From Chrysogorgia sp. JL179-B06 (taxonomy: Eukaryota > Cnidaria > Anthozoa > Scleralcyonacea > Chrysogorgiidae), in assembly GCA_035772405.1 (NCBI GenBank), contig JAYKKM010000379.1:767501-831500 (forward strand): a DNA stretch of 64,000 nt, given 5' to 3'. The position numbers and the translations under genes were made by a program. This document shows positions 47,640 through 57,364 of the stretch, piece after piece. Within the stretch, counting starts at the first letter, position 1. Each line of letters opens with the position of its first letter. The notes below the pieces were generated by a model. The model saw only the letters and a program-made list of their open reading frames with translations. It was not told the DNA's origin and ran no database searches.

Positions 47640-49403
47640 TTTTTTGACATCCAAAAAATTTGGCAAAAATGGACAAATTTGGACAAAAAGTAAAGGGGTT
47701 AATTCTTAACTTTTTGACGATTTTCCACCATTTTTAACCTTGTCGAAATAAGCTTAAAATATGAAAATATAGCCCTAAATAATGCTTTAGATATTAATAT
47801 GAAGCAAAAAACTTATCGTGTAAAATTTAAGTCAATTTTTTTACATCAAAAATTTGGCAAAAATTGGTGACAAAATTGTGTAAAAAAAGTTTTAAAGGGT
47901 TAACCTTAACTTTTTTTTGACGATTTTTCGACCAATTTTAACTTGTTGAAATAAGCTTAAACAATATGAAAATATAGCCTAAATAATGCCTCAGATATTA
48001 TTATGAGCAAAAAATAGCGTAAAATTTTAGTCATACATTTTTTTGACATCCAAAAGTGGCTCAAAATGGCCAAATTTTTGACAAAAAGTAAAGGGGGTTT
48101 AACCGTTAAACTTTTTGAAGATTTTACACCATTTTTAACCTTGTCGGCAAACTAAAGCTTTAAAATATGAAGAATATTGCCTAAATTCTGCCATTAGATT
48201 ATTAATTATGAGCAAAAAACTAGCGTAAATTTAGTCATTTTTTTGACATCCAAAAATTTGGCAAAAATAAATGAGATAAATTTGGTACAAAAAAGTTAAA
48301 GGGTGTTAACCTTAACTTTTTGACGATTTTCGACCAATTTTATAACTTGTTGAATATAAGCTTAAAATATGAAAATATTAGCTAGATAATGCCTTAGATA
48401 TTAATATGAGCAAAAAACTAGCGCGTAAATTGTAGTCATTATTTGACATCCAAAAATTTGGCAAAAATGACCAAATTTGGACAATAAAAGTAAAGGGGTT
48501 AACCTTAACTTTTTGACGATTTTAGCGACCAATTTTAACTTGTTGAAATAGAGCTTAAATTAAAATATGAAATATTGAGCCTAGATATTGCACTTAGTTA
48601 TTAATATGAAGGCAAAAACTAGCGAAATACTTTAGTCATTTTTTGGACATCCAAAAAATTTGGGAAAAAATGGCCAAATTTTGACAAAAAAGTAAAAGGG
48701 GTTAACCTTAAACTTTTTGACGATTGTTCCACCATTTTTAACTTGTCGTAAATAAGCTTAAAATATGAAAATATTGCCCTAAATAATGCCTTAGATGTTA
48801 ATATGAGCATAAAACTTGCGTAAATTTAGTCATTTGCTTGACATCCAAATAAATTTGGGCAAAAATTGGGACAAAAATTTGGACAAAAAGTAAAAAACAG
48901 GGGGTTAAGTTTACTTTTTGACGATTTCTGCCACCATTTTTAACTTGTCGAAATAAAGCTTAAAAAATATGAAAATATAGCCTAAATAATGCGGTAAGGC
49001 TTAGATATTATATGAGCACAAAAAGAAAAATATGCGTAAATTTAGTTCCATTTTTGTGACATTCCAAAAATTTGGCCACTAAAAATGGACAAATATTTGG
49101 ACAAAAAGTAAAAAGGGGCGTTAACCTTAACTTTTTGTACGATTTTCCAACCATTTTTAACTTGTCGAAATAATGCTTAAAAATATGAAAATATAGCCTA
49201 AATAATGCCTTAGATCTTAATATGAGCAAAAACTAGCGAGAAATATTTAGTCATTTTTTTGACATCCAAAAATTTGGCCAAAAATGGACAATATTTGGAC
49301 TTTAAAAGTAAATGGGGTTAACCTTAACCTTTTTTCGGACGACTTTTCGACCAATTTTTAAATTGTTGAAAATAAGCTTAAAATATGAAAATATAGCCTA
49401 AAA
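47640..49403. other. Insertion-rich degenerate end of the satellite array
   Basis: Monomer spacing rises to about 190-213 bp (phase markers near 48090, 48300, 48490, 48697, 48898, 49113, 49311) through many extra single bases, while substitutions are fewer. Copies elsewhere hold 184 bp. This is either an edge decaying outside the homogenised core or residual long-read insertion error. Confidence 0.8.
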
Positions 49404-49801
49404 CTAGAAAATACGTGTACGCAAACACCCCTCGCCCTCAGCTTTACTGTTTGAGGCTTAATTGATATTGCCAAACTGAACAGATTTTCAAACTGCTTAT
49501 TTTTTGGGTGCAATTTGTGGGTGGTGTTACTGAAACAGTACCCAAGTAAGGCAGGGTTAGAAAGACCAATTTGTGTAACTATTGATTATTTGAAATTAAT
49601 AATGTTATATTTTAAATAATTATTAATTTAAATAATAATTGTATTAATTATATATTACATAATTAAGTTAATTATGGTCAGTTTATCCTTTTTATAATAA
49701 ATTTCAACATGCATGTTTACGAGTAACAGTAGGCATACTCATAATCAATAATCTATAATTGTTACTCAAAGTACAATTGGTGATTCACGAGACTGTATAA
49801 A

Positions 49802-49940
49802 CTACCCTCACTGTAATAATGTAGTCTGCATGTTCCGTATTGACCTAATTGTCAGTTATAAGCAGGATACATTGTACCCTACTGTAATAATGTAATCTGC
49901 ATGTTCACTATTGTCTAATTGGTTCAGTATAAAGCAAGAT
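49802..49940. repeat. Tandem duplication of about 75 bp inside the Helitron-like element
   Basis: Two copies share CTGTAATAATGTA(G/A)TCTGCATG, then TATTG-CTAATTG and a TATAA(G)AGCA(G/A)GATAC end. No gene is visible in this part. Confidence 0.6.
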
Positions 49941-50032
49941 ACCAAAAGATTCAATACCTAAATTTATCCTTAGACCAAATTGATAAGGCTGATAAACCTT
50001 TTAATCTTTTAGAAGACTTCCTGTTTCTCAAC

Positions 50033-51440
50033 TTTTATTAATATTATATAATTATGCACATTCAGTGTTACCCAGTATTTCAATGGTATTCAGAAGTACC
50101 GGTAACCAAATTCCAAAAAATGAAAAATGGACAAAAGCCCATAAATTATTACAACAAAGAACGATATTGCTTTAATCGAATTATTTCCACCGATATATAT
50201 ATTATTTCAGGAGAAAATTCCTTTCTCAGCAGCTTCTTGTCAGTGAGATTGATACTCACTTGTTTTAATCCCCTATAATCATGTTCTCCCTTGACACAGT
50301 GAGTGTTAATTACCCTATACTTTGGAATTATACTATTAGTACAGTATTTATCCTTCAATAAGCTGGTTGTAAAAATATACATTGAAAAGGCCTAGGACTG
50401 GCATCTGTCCAGGCCTACTAATCCACCATACAAAGGAGAATTTAAACACACACCACTAAGCCATTGGCCAGAAGGGCATATGCTCCATAATATCAGATGA
50501 GTGTAAATGCTGATTGTTATAGCCAGTATGGTGTATGTTTACACTATTTAAAGTCAATAAAATGTTAAGCCAGCGCCCAGGTCGTGGCTGGCAGCTTGGT
50601 CCTATAGACTTGAAATTATATGTAAACACAGCTAAAGTCTGTAATTTTGTACATCCTCTACTACAAGACACCAGTATATACTCTATATCAGGGGCTAATT
50701 TTTGAGTTTTGCAATGAGGAGTTCGTCTGGACTATATATTGATTAAGCTCGATGCTTTTATTAATATATAATCTTTATTATATCTATATAATTATGCATG
50801 TACATGTACTGGTATTTCTAATGGCTTATTCAAGTTACTGGGTAACACATTTCAATAAGATGAAATGACAATAGCTATAGTCCATAATATGCAAAACAAA
50901 GAACATTGCTTTGAATCTAATTATTTCACCAATATATCATTTTAAATTCAAGATGGATAAGTCCCTTTCAAGCTGCTTGTTGTCAGTGAGATGATAACCA
51001 GTTGTATTAACTCCTTAATGTGATTGTTCCCCTGACACAGTGTGTGTTATATAAACCTACCCAATTTTATTTCAGTATCTATATACGAGTATATATCCTA
51101 CAAAAGCTGTTGTAGAATAAATACATTGCACGCCTTTAGGACTGGAATTTGTCTAGGCCTAATACAGGACAAAGGTTGTTTACACAAACACACTAAGCAT
51201 TGGCCAGACCAGCATGCCATCAGTGATGAGTGTAAATATAAACACTGATTGTTATTAACCTAGTGTGGTGCTTGTTTATAGGACTATTAAAGTCAGTAAA
51301 AATGTTAAGCCAGGCCCAAGGTGGCATTCAGCCAGGTTGGTCCTGGTTAGTCCTATAGACTTGCTAGTATAAAACACAACTATAATCCGGTACTTTTTTA
51401 CATCCTTACCACCAGTACTGGTACTGATCATCTCTATAGG
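50033..51440. repeat. Old tandem duplication of about 720 bp inside the Helitron-like element
   Basis: Copy A (about 50033-50700) and copy B (about 50757-51440) share, in order, CTTTTATTAATAT, AACAAAGAAC, GTCAGTGAGAT, CCCTGACACAGTG-type text, AGGACTGG, AAGCCATTGGCCAGA-type text and AATGTTAAGCCAG. They have many substitutions and indels, so the duplication is much older than the 1.3-kb repeat. Confidence 0.65.
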
Positions 51441-51819
51441 CTAATTATCAAGTATTGCAATTATTCCATTGTGGATGAGGTTGCAAAGTGACCGAGTGAA
51501 AACAATGGTGATGGATAATTTAAATAAAAGTATAAAATCTGCCATTCAAAATTTGTATTAACATTTGTTATTCTGCAATATTATAATAAGGCACATAATT
51601 TATTGGTATATCGTGTGTAAGGACTATTCAATTTCGAGCGAAAGCCCTTCAAAGAGTGATTTTGTGATGTCTGATTGGCGCTTTCTCGATATATGAACAA
51701 ACCGAAACTCAAATAATCGCTAATCCTAATCCTAACGCAAATCCTAATCCTAAAACTGACTTGGGTTGATGTTATAATAATTTTAAATTTCGGTTGCCAT
51801 GACGACATGCCAAAAGTGA

Positions 51820-52150
51820 AATGTTCCGACCACAATATCTTTGAAGTACTAACTCTAAGAACTCATTCTACATATCTAATGAAAGCTTGATTAACAGGCC
51901 TCTCACATACCTACAAAAATATTTTTTGTAACTGATAGCTAACAGCTTGAAAAAAGCGACGACGCTTGGATTGGATTTGACAAAACTCCGAGTAAATATT
52001 TTAGATATTCAGACGACCATATCTTTTGAACTACTAAACTCTAGAAAATCATGCTATACATCAAATAAAAGCCTGAATAACATACTCGGACATGTTTGCA
52101 AAACGATCTTTGTAACTGATTAACAGGTTTAAAAAAACGAAAACGGGTTT
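51820..52150. repeat. Diverged duplication of about 190 bp
   Basis: Segments starting near 51826 and 52012 share ATATCTTTGAA/ATATCTTTTGAA, an ACTC(T)A(A/G)GAA-type run, TACATATCTAATGAAAGC-like text and TTTGTAACTGAT. Just upstream, at 51720-51755, is a short run of CTAATC units that looks telomere-like but is only about five imperfect copies. Confidence 0.5.
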
Positions 52151-52512
52151 ACCTTTAGTTTGACACCACGTATAAAACTTGATTTACGAACTTGACATCT
52201 TCCGACGACGATATATTGCATTTTCACTGCCTTTTCACGATCTTTTTGAACACAAATCTTCATTCACCGTATAACCCGACAAAACACGTACTTTTCTTTT
52301 AATTCAAATGCAGATATTTAGTATTTACCATATCTAGTTACCAGGGCCAAATTTTCCAATGCCGCGCATGATCGACGACGTTGATCCTAAATATATATAG
52401 ATATATATACAAGGAAACTGAAAGTGACTTTACATTACGCCTGGAATCCGTGATGAGGGACTAAACGCCGGTCGATATTATCACCCTTCGGCCTTCGCGC
52501 CGGGCGAGGGGA

Positions 52513-53187
52513 TAATGCCTTAGATATTAATATGAGCAAAAACTAGCGTAAATTTAGTCATTTTTGACATCCAAAATTTGGCAAAAATGGACCAATTTGG
52601 ACAAAAATAAAGAGGTTAAGCTTCTTTCGAAACGTTAAAGGCGCAGGTACCCTAAGCTTGTAATAATTCTTAAATTAGGGTCTTGGGCTACCTGTTCAGT
52701 GCTTTTTAATGGCTTAGGCTACCTGTGTATTCACTTCTCAAAACAAATGGGATCTTTAAAAATGGTCGAAAATCGTCAAAAAGTTAAGGTTAACCTCTTT
52801 ACTTTTGGCCAAATTTGGTCATTTTTGTCAAATTTTTGGATGTCAAAAATGACTAAATTTACGCTAGTTACTGCTCATTAATATCTACGTCATTATTTAG
52901 GTTAAATTTTCATATTTTAAGCTTATTTCGAAAAGTCGAAAATCGTCAAAAAGTAAAGTTTGGGCAAAAAGTAAAGGAGTTAACCTTAACTTTTTGACGA
53001 TTTTCGACCAATTTTAATTTGTTGAAATAAGCTTAAAATATGAAATATAGTCTAAATAATGCCTCAGATATTAATATGAGCAAAAACAAGCGTAAATTTA
53101 GTCAATTTTTGACATCCAAAAATTTGGCAAAAATGACCAAATTTGGACAAAAAGTAAAGGGGTTAACCTTTTTTCTTTTTTCTTTTT
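52513..53187. repeat. Satellite remainder right of the Helitron-like element
   Basis: Resumes the split monomer and carries a third copy of the inversion-junction module (52611-52955, with an ORF at 52699-52881 that is not a gene). After two more partial monomers it ends abruptly in GGGGTTAACC followed by a T/C-rich run where copy 2 of the 1.3-kb repeat begins. Confidence 0.92.
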
Positions 53188-54929
53188 AATATAATTAAAA
53201 TCTACTTATACCTGGTTGTTGGGTGAGTTAGTCTGACTAAAAAAATATGTTGTTGCAATGCATTGTTGCCATAGTTACCAAGATATGACACCCCCCATGG
53301 TGAAAAGAACGTATTTTTATAAACATGATCAGTGTTTCCACTTTGCAGGAAATTTCCTGATTTTAAGGAAATTCTGACTTGAAAAGGAAATGATCAGGAT
53401 GAGGTAAAATCTCCGGAAATCTCAGGAAATCGAGAAAATGTTTTGGAAATGTGAAATTTTTAGTCTAGTCATGTGAACTTTCAGCTTTTCTTCAGTTGAT
53501 TTCTCCCGAGCCGCAAATTCAATCGACATTTGCTAATTTTTATGATTGGTGTCGCTATTGGCTATAGGTATTTCAACTATTGTTGAAAACAATTTGGGTG
53601 GGTATGACGTTATGACCACGATTCTCTTGTAGTAATATCACGTTTCGTGTGAAGGAAATTTGAAGGAAATCTGAATAAAAATATCAGGAAATTTCAGAGC
53701 ATGAGAGGGAAATCTTGATTTCAGTTGTGGAAGCACTGAACATGATAACTAGATAAATAATAATGATAAAAACCTGGAATTACTTTTATTTAGTCACAAA
53801 CAACATTGTCTAGGAGGTGTAGCAGAACTATTGACATAGGAGCCATAATAAAAGTTTGGCAGTCTGAATACTAGAAATGTGTACAATTGCTCTCACTAAA
53901 ACTATTACTATTTCATTACAATTGAACATAATTCAATTATTTTGCTTCGTCTCCAAGAGAAATGTATATACTGTTAGCGCTGAAAATTTGATCAAGATAG
54001 GTTAAATACTTTTTGAGATATCCTGCGCACAATATCAGGAATCGGCTTTTGAGAAAAACGGCTTTAAAGTTAAACTTTCTAATTATTAATAATTATAATA
54101 GCCCCAAAACAACAATAGACAGTCCAATAAAGATATATAACTGTTTAAAAAGCTCCAGTCTTATAAGTTATGCCCTACTTTTCTTTTCTTTTTCTTGGTC
54201 TTAACCATTTCATTTCGATGTCAGGTTATATTCTTTGGGTCTAAGTCATTCGTTTGTGACTAGGTAGGGCTTCGCGTGCTTGACGATTTAATGAAAATTG
54301 TATCTTTGTTTACACAATTTTCGGTGGAGTATATTTATCTGCGGGAACAAGGACGCATTTCTTCCTCGGCTTGAATTGCCATTATTACTTTATTCTCAGT
54401 GGATATATAATGTATATTCTGTATACCTTAGACTTGTTTGCTTTTGGTATAACAAGAAGTCTAAAATGGTGTGACGAAACTGTTCACACGGTTGTAGTTT
54501 ACGATTACACGGATAGGTTTCGTAATATCTTTATTTCATCTACAAAACTTTCGACTTGAGTACCAAAGGACTGATCGTCACGAAGTGATTAGAATTTTAC
54601 TGTTTATAGTTTTTGCGAGTGTTCTTGTTGATATCGTCATGTTGTTGTTTTACATTGGAGAAGAAGGTCGAAGGGACATAATAATTGGCGCGCAAATTGG
54701 TGGCACGGGGATTGTTATTAGTGTATTATTAGTGTATTATTATTATTAGTGTACACAGTACTAGTTCATTATACATAAACACATGCCGTATACATCACCC
54801 GGCAAAATAAGACCTATATAGAGCATTATACCTAGTCGTAGCCAAAAATGACATGAGCCGTAGCCCGATTTTATCAACTGGGGTAAATAATACCTAACTA
54901 AAACCGGAAGTCGAAAAGGGAACTCCAAA
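53188..54929. repeat. 1.3-kb direct repeat, copy 2 (with hAT MITE insertion)
   Basis: Matches 16455-17776 collinearly except for the 409-bp insertion plus its 8-bp target duplication at 53330-53746. Left border: T-run followed by TAATATAATTAAAATCTAC, directly against satellite. Right border: GGGAACTCCAAA. The two neighbouring short ORFs (54013-54204, 54371-54559) correspond to those of copy 1. Confidence 0.88.
53330..53738. mobile_element. hAT-type MITE, 409 bp, with 8-bp target duplication
   Basis: Flanked by AACATGAT at 53322-53329 and 53739-53746, present once at the same place in copy 1 of the 1.3-kb repeat (an empty site). Terminal inverted repeats are CAGTGTTTCCAC and GTGGAAGCACTG. The 8-bp duplication and CAGTG ends fit the hAT superfamily. 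The inside has repeated AGGAAAT motifs and no ORF. Confidence 0.93.
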
Positions 54930-55299
54930 ATCTACATTTTAAGGTTTGTTATCGACCGACGCGGTTTGGGCACTAGGGACCATAAGAAACTCTAGCGGTG
55001 GGGTGGGGAGTAGTGATAGAAATGCGGGGGATTATTGCGAATTCGTATTTCTAGTTAATTTATTCAATCACTAAAAAATCACTCATGCGCGCATGCGAAA
55101 AGAGATTGTGTACGCCATTTTAGCACAAGATAATTAGTATAGATAAAAAGTAGAAATATTGTTTAAATTTATTTAAAAAAATTATTGTTCGTATGATTCG
55201 TATGACTAATAAATTCGAATGTTGTGACCGACGCCGCACAGCATTTGTTCCAAAGTCTTGCGTCCATCTCTGAATTCTATGCATAGACTATCTTAGATT
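54930..55299. other. Unique sequence, no gene seen
   Basis: Contains a G-rich stretch (GGTGGGGTGGGGAG near 55000), the palindromic CATGCGCGCATG near 55084 and repeated CGTATGA. No ORF or mobile element was recognised. Confidence 0.4.
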
Positions 55300-55692
55300 T
55301 GTACTTTTGTTACGGACCGCTTTTGTAAGTCATCCAACCATTCTACTTTTGTTATGGACCGCTTTTGTGAGTCATCTAAATATTCTGCTTTTGTTATGAA
55401 CCCCTTTTGTGACTCATCCAACCATTCTACTTTTGTTATGGAGCGCTTTTGTGAGTCACAGCTTTTGTGAGTCATCCAACCATTCTACTTTTGTTATGGA
55501 GCGCTTTTGTGAGTCATCTAAATATTCTGCTTTTGTTATGGACCCCTTTTGTGAGTCATCCAACCATTCTACTTTTGTTATGGACCACTTTTGTGAGTCA
55601 TCTAAATATTCTGCTTTTGTTATGGACCCCTTTTGTGAGTCATCCAACCATTCTACTTTTGTTATGGAGCGCTTTTGTGAGTCATCCAACCG
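55300..55692. repeat. 42-bp tandem repeat, nine units in two alternating types
   Basis: Units start near 55302, 55344, 55386, 55428, 55491, 55533, 55575, 55617 and 55659; a 21-bp half unit is inserted between the fourth and fifth. Type A has CATCCAACCATTCTAC and type B CATCTAAATATTCTGC, both followed by TTTTGTTATGGA. Because 42 is a multiple of three the array is open on both strands (14-residue peptide repeats), which explains the ORFs at 55409-55933 (+) and 55456-55689 (-). One isolated unit recurs near 56105-56150. Confidence 0.92.
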
Positions 55693-55739
55693 GCATGTTG
55701 TAAAACATGGACTGGACTGTACTGGAGTGGACTGGACTG

Positions 55740-55855
55740 ATAAAACATGGACTGATAAAACATGGACTGATAAAACATGGACTGATAAAACATGGACTGA
55801 TAAAACATGGACTGGTAAAACATGGACTGATAAAACATGGACTGGTAAAACATGG
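55740..55855. repeat. 15-bp tandem repeat, about eight copies
   Basis: Unit TAAAACATGGACTGA with an A/G change (ACTGGT) in later copies. Read on the plus strand it gives a five-residue peptide repeat (TWTDK), an artefact of a period divisible by three. Related ACTGGACTG text precedes it. Confidence 0.92.
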
Positions 55856-56045
55856 AGGGTTAGGATCTTTGTTGTTTTGGGGTTAGCGATTATTTGTTAT
55901 AAAACATGGACTGGTAAAACATGTAACGTGTAGCTGTGAATGTATGATGTCTACATTAACAAATAATCGCTAACCCCAAAACAACAAAGATCCTAACCCT
56001 CCATGTTTTACCAGTCCATGTTTTATCAGTCCATGTTTTATCAGT
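55811..56045. repeat. Inverted repeat with about 89-bp arms
   Basis: Left arm 55811-55899 and right arm 55957-56045 are almost perfect reverse complements; the arms contain the 15-bp repeat units plus GGGTTAGGATCTTTGTTG. The loop is about 57 bp. It would form a strong cruciform, and may have arisen by inversion of part of the 15-bp array. Confidence 0.88.
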
Positions 56046-56174
56046 CCAGTCCAGTCCAGTACAGCACAGTACAGTACAGTCCATGTTTTAAAACATGCCC
56101 ATCCAACCATTCTACTTTTGTTAAGGACCGCTTTTGTGAGTCATCTAACTATTCAACAATATTCTTGTTGTTCC

Positions 56175-56201
56175 CACGTGTGCATTTGGAATGCACACGT
56201 G
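56175..56201. repeat. Perfect 12-bp hairpin with two CACGTG boxes
   Basis: CACGTGTGCATT (56175-56186) and AATGCACACGTG (56190-56201) flank a 3-nt loop. Each arm starts or ends with the E-box core CACGTG. It may be regulatory or a MITE end; nothing nearby decides. Confidence 0.6.
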
Positions 56202-56516
56202 AATCACAACCAGGTGATCCGACCGTAACTAAAAGGGACGGGTATACTGAATAATGTAGTCCAGTTTTGAATCTTTAAACAGTTACAAGTGTATGTTTTT
56301 ACTTTTTTGAAATATATAGTACTATTTCGCATAATAAAGCGTATACTCTCTATCACTGTCAGAGTATTATCGTTAATATTAATATTAAAAATATATTAAT
56401 ATTAAAAAAATATTTAATATATTAATATTAAAAAAGAGCTTTTGATCGTATTCGAATAGTTAGGTCTTAGGATGAAGAGCCATGTAATGCGGAAATGCCA
56501 AATAAATCGTTATTAT
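56202..56516. other. AT-rich intergenic sequence with ATTAAT palindromes
   Basis: 56380-56436 consists of overlapping TTAATATTAA and ATATTTAATATATT palindromes. No gene is seen. Confidence 0.5.
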
Positions 56517-56535
56517 TATTATCATCATCATCACC

Positions 56536-56594
<59 letters not shown>

Positions 56595-56596
56595 TA
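56517..56596. repeat. ATC trinucleotide microsatellite
   Basis: About 26 ATC/ATT triplets, with two ACC interruptions. The opposite-strand poly-Asp ORF (56467-56706) and plus-strand poly-Ser ORF are products of the repeat. Confidence 0.95.
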
Positions 56597-56756
56597 TTAA
56601 TATTTCGCGAAATATTGTTAATTAAAAATTCAGATGGTTTCAGCATTCTGCTATCAGTTTTAGAAACTAAAACTAAAAACAGTAGAAAACAAATACCTGC
56701 TCTCATGTAAAAGAACTTTCATTTAAGCAGAACTTGTTTTGGGGGTGGATTATACA

Positions 56757-56762
56757 TTTAAT
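56757..56762 (-). promoter_or_regulatory. ATTAAA-type polyadenylation signal for the minus-strand gene
   Basis: TTTAAT on the plus strand reads ATTAAA on the minus strand, about 95 nt after the stop codon at 56857-56859. It is the nearest canonical variant signal downstream. Short motifs like this occur by chance in AT-rich DNA. Confidence 0.3.
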
Positions 56763-56856
56763 TTCTGCCCCTTATAGACAAATATTAGATAAATTTTGGC
56801 CTTCTCCTTCACTTTAATCGCATATATCATGTAAACCTTGTGACATCGCAGAATGG

Positions 56857-57201
56857 TCAGTATGCACCAGATTTTGGCAAAACGTAAATTTGTACGGGAC
56901 AGCACAGTTCGACATAACCATCTCGTAAATTATCGGCCCGGTTTTGCTTTTGTTTGATGGTTTTCTTTTCGCCTTTCTCCGATGGCGTCTGTAGCATGGA
57001 CACGGCAAAGTCCAAAACCTCTTGTTCGTTGATATCTTGGGAATACTTTACTACCAGGGAAATGTCAACATAGCAGGGATCTACAAGTAAAACACAATAA
57101 AAATCATTTGGTATTCCTTTACTAGTTAATCGGAATGGCTGTATTTTGACTGTATTGTAAAAACCATCAAAAGCGAAAATATTATCGTCTCTAATGGACA
57201 T
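56857..57201 (-). CDS. INTS4: Last coding exon of an Integrator complex subunit 4-like gene
   Basis: Minus-strand open segment ending in TGA at 56857-56859. The text FDGFYNTVKIQP, DPCYVDISLVVKY and the terminal CPVQIYVLPKSGAY match, in order, what I remember of the C-terminal beta-rich domain of INTS4 (PDG...IHP, EPCQVEVRLLLAY, and a PVKVYIMPK-type end). A Lys/Gln-rich loop lies between. The exon's 5' border is uncertain: an AG at the TACTAG near 57203 is a candidate acceptor. The open frame upstream to 57216 supplies an ATG that is probably not a start. Together with the exon at 60089-60878 it would form the 3' end of the gene across an intron of about 2.9 kb. INTS4 acts in the Integrator complex, with the endonuclease module, in snRNA 3' processing. 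Confidence 0.6.
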   Translation of the reverse strand: MSIRDDNIFAFDGFYNTVKIQPFRLTSKGIPNDFYCVLLVDPCYVDISLVVKYSQDINEQEVLDFAVSMLQTPSEKGEKKTIKQKQNRADNLRDGYVELCCPVQIYVLPKSGAY

Positions 57202-57364
57202 CCTAGTATGCAACATACACTAAACATTGGCGGATGCAACTGCCTACTAGAAAAAAATTGGCAGGGAGACACGAGAAAGCGCTGGTCTGGGCCCCAGTTC
57301 TGGTTTTTGATTGGTTATTCGCATATGTGCGAAAATAGCGTTTAATTGTCATATCTAGGATGTC

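Larger units (their letters stand above)
18438..49403. repeat. Satellite array, monomer about 184 bp, roughly 168 copies
   Basis: Head-to-tail monomers run with phase marker GGGGTTAACCTTAAC; spacings measured at 22675, 22859 and 23043 are 184 bp. Each monomer has TTTTTGACGATTTT, AAATAAGCTTAAAATATGA, TAATGCCTTAGATATTAATA and TTTTTGACATCCAAAAATTT blocks in order. Several monomer variants coexist: CGACCAATTTTAA, CCACCATTTTTAA, a duplicated TGACGATTTT, GAAGATTTTCTACC with ACCTTAAAATATG, and GAATTTGGACCATTATT. Some copies are shortened. Composition is strongly AT rich, and ORFs inside (for example 44158-44433, 48619-48810, 49008-49229 minus) are chance readings. It may be centromeric or pericentromeric, which the sequence alone cannot show. 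Confidence 0.97.
49404..52512 (-). mobile_element. Non-autonomous Helitron/Helentron-like element inside a satellite monomer
   Basis: The left flank ends in satellite ATATAGCCTAAAA and the right flank starts with TAATGCCTTAGATATT, which are consecutive parts of the monomer, so 49404-52512 is an insertion between A and T without target duplication. Read on the minus strand it starts with TC (TCCCCTCGCCC) and ends with CTAG. The first GGGCGAGGGG/CCCCTCGCCC arm (52502-52511) recurs inverted at 49428-49437, about 24 bp inside the other end. Asymmetric terminal inverted repeats of this kind are typical of Helitron2/Helentron elements. There is no Rep/helicase gene; the inside holds diverged duplications only. 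ORFs such as 50054-50278 and 51581-51835 lack coding character. Confidence 0.75.

Noticed and set aside
44158..49229. Minus-strand ORFs of 63-91 codons in the satellite
   Set aside because: They are readings of monomer sequence, mostly across indels that change frame, and have no consistent start or motif.
18438..49403. CRISPR-like or regularly spaced array
   Set aside because: There are no unique spacers between constant repeats; it is a head-to-tail satellite with a long monomer in eukaryotic DNA.
51720..51755. Interstitial telomere from CTAATC-type units
   Set aside because: Only about five imperfect copies with interruptions; too short and irregular to call.
55409..55933. 174-codon repetitive protein gene
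   Set aside because: It consists entirely of the 42-bp and 15-bp repeats, whose periods are divisible by three; the opposite strand is equally open.
56467..56706. Poly-Asp acidic protein ORF
   Set aside because: Generated by the ATC trinucleotide repeat.
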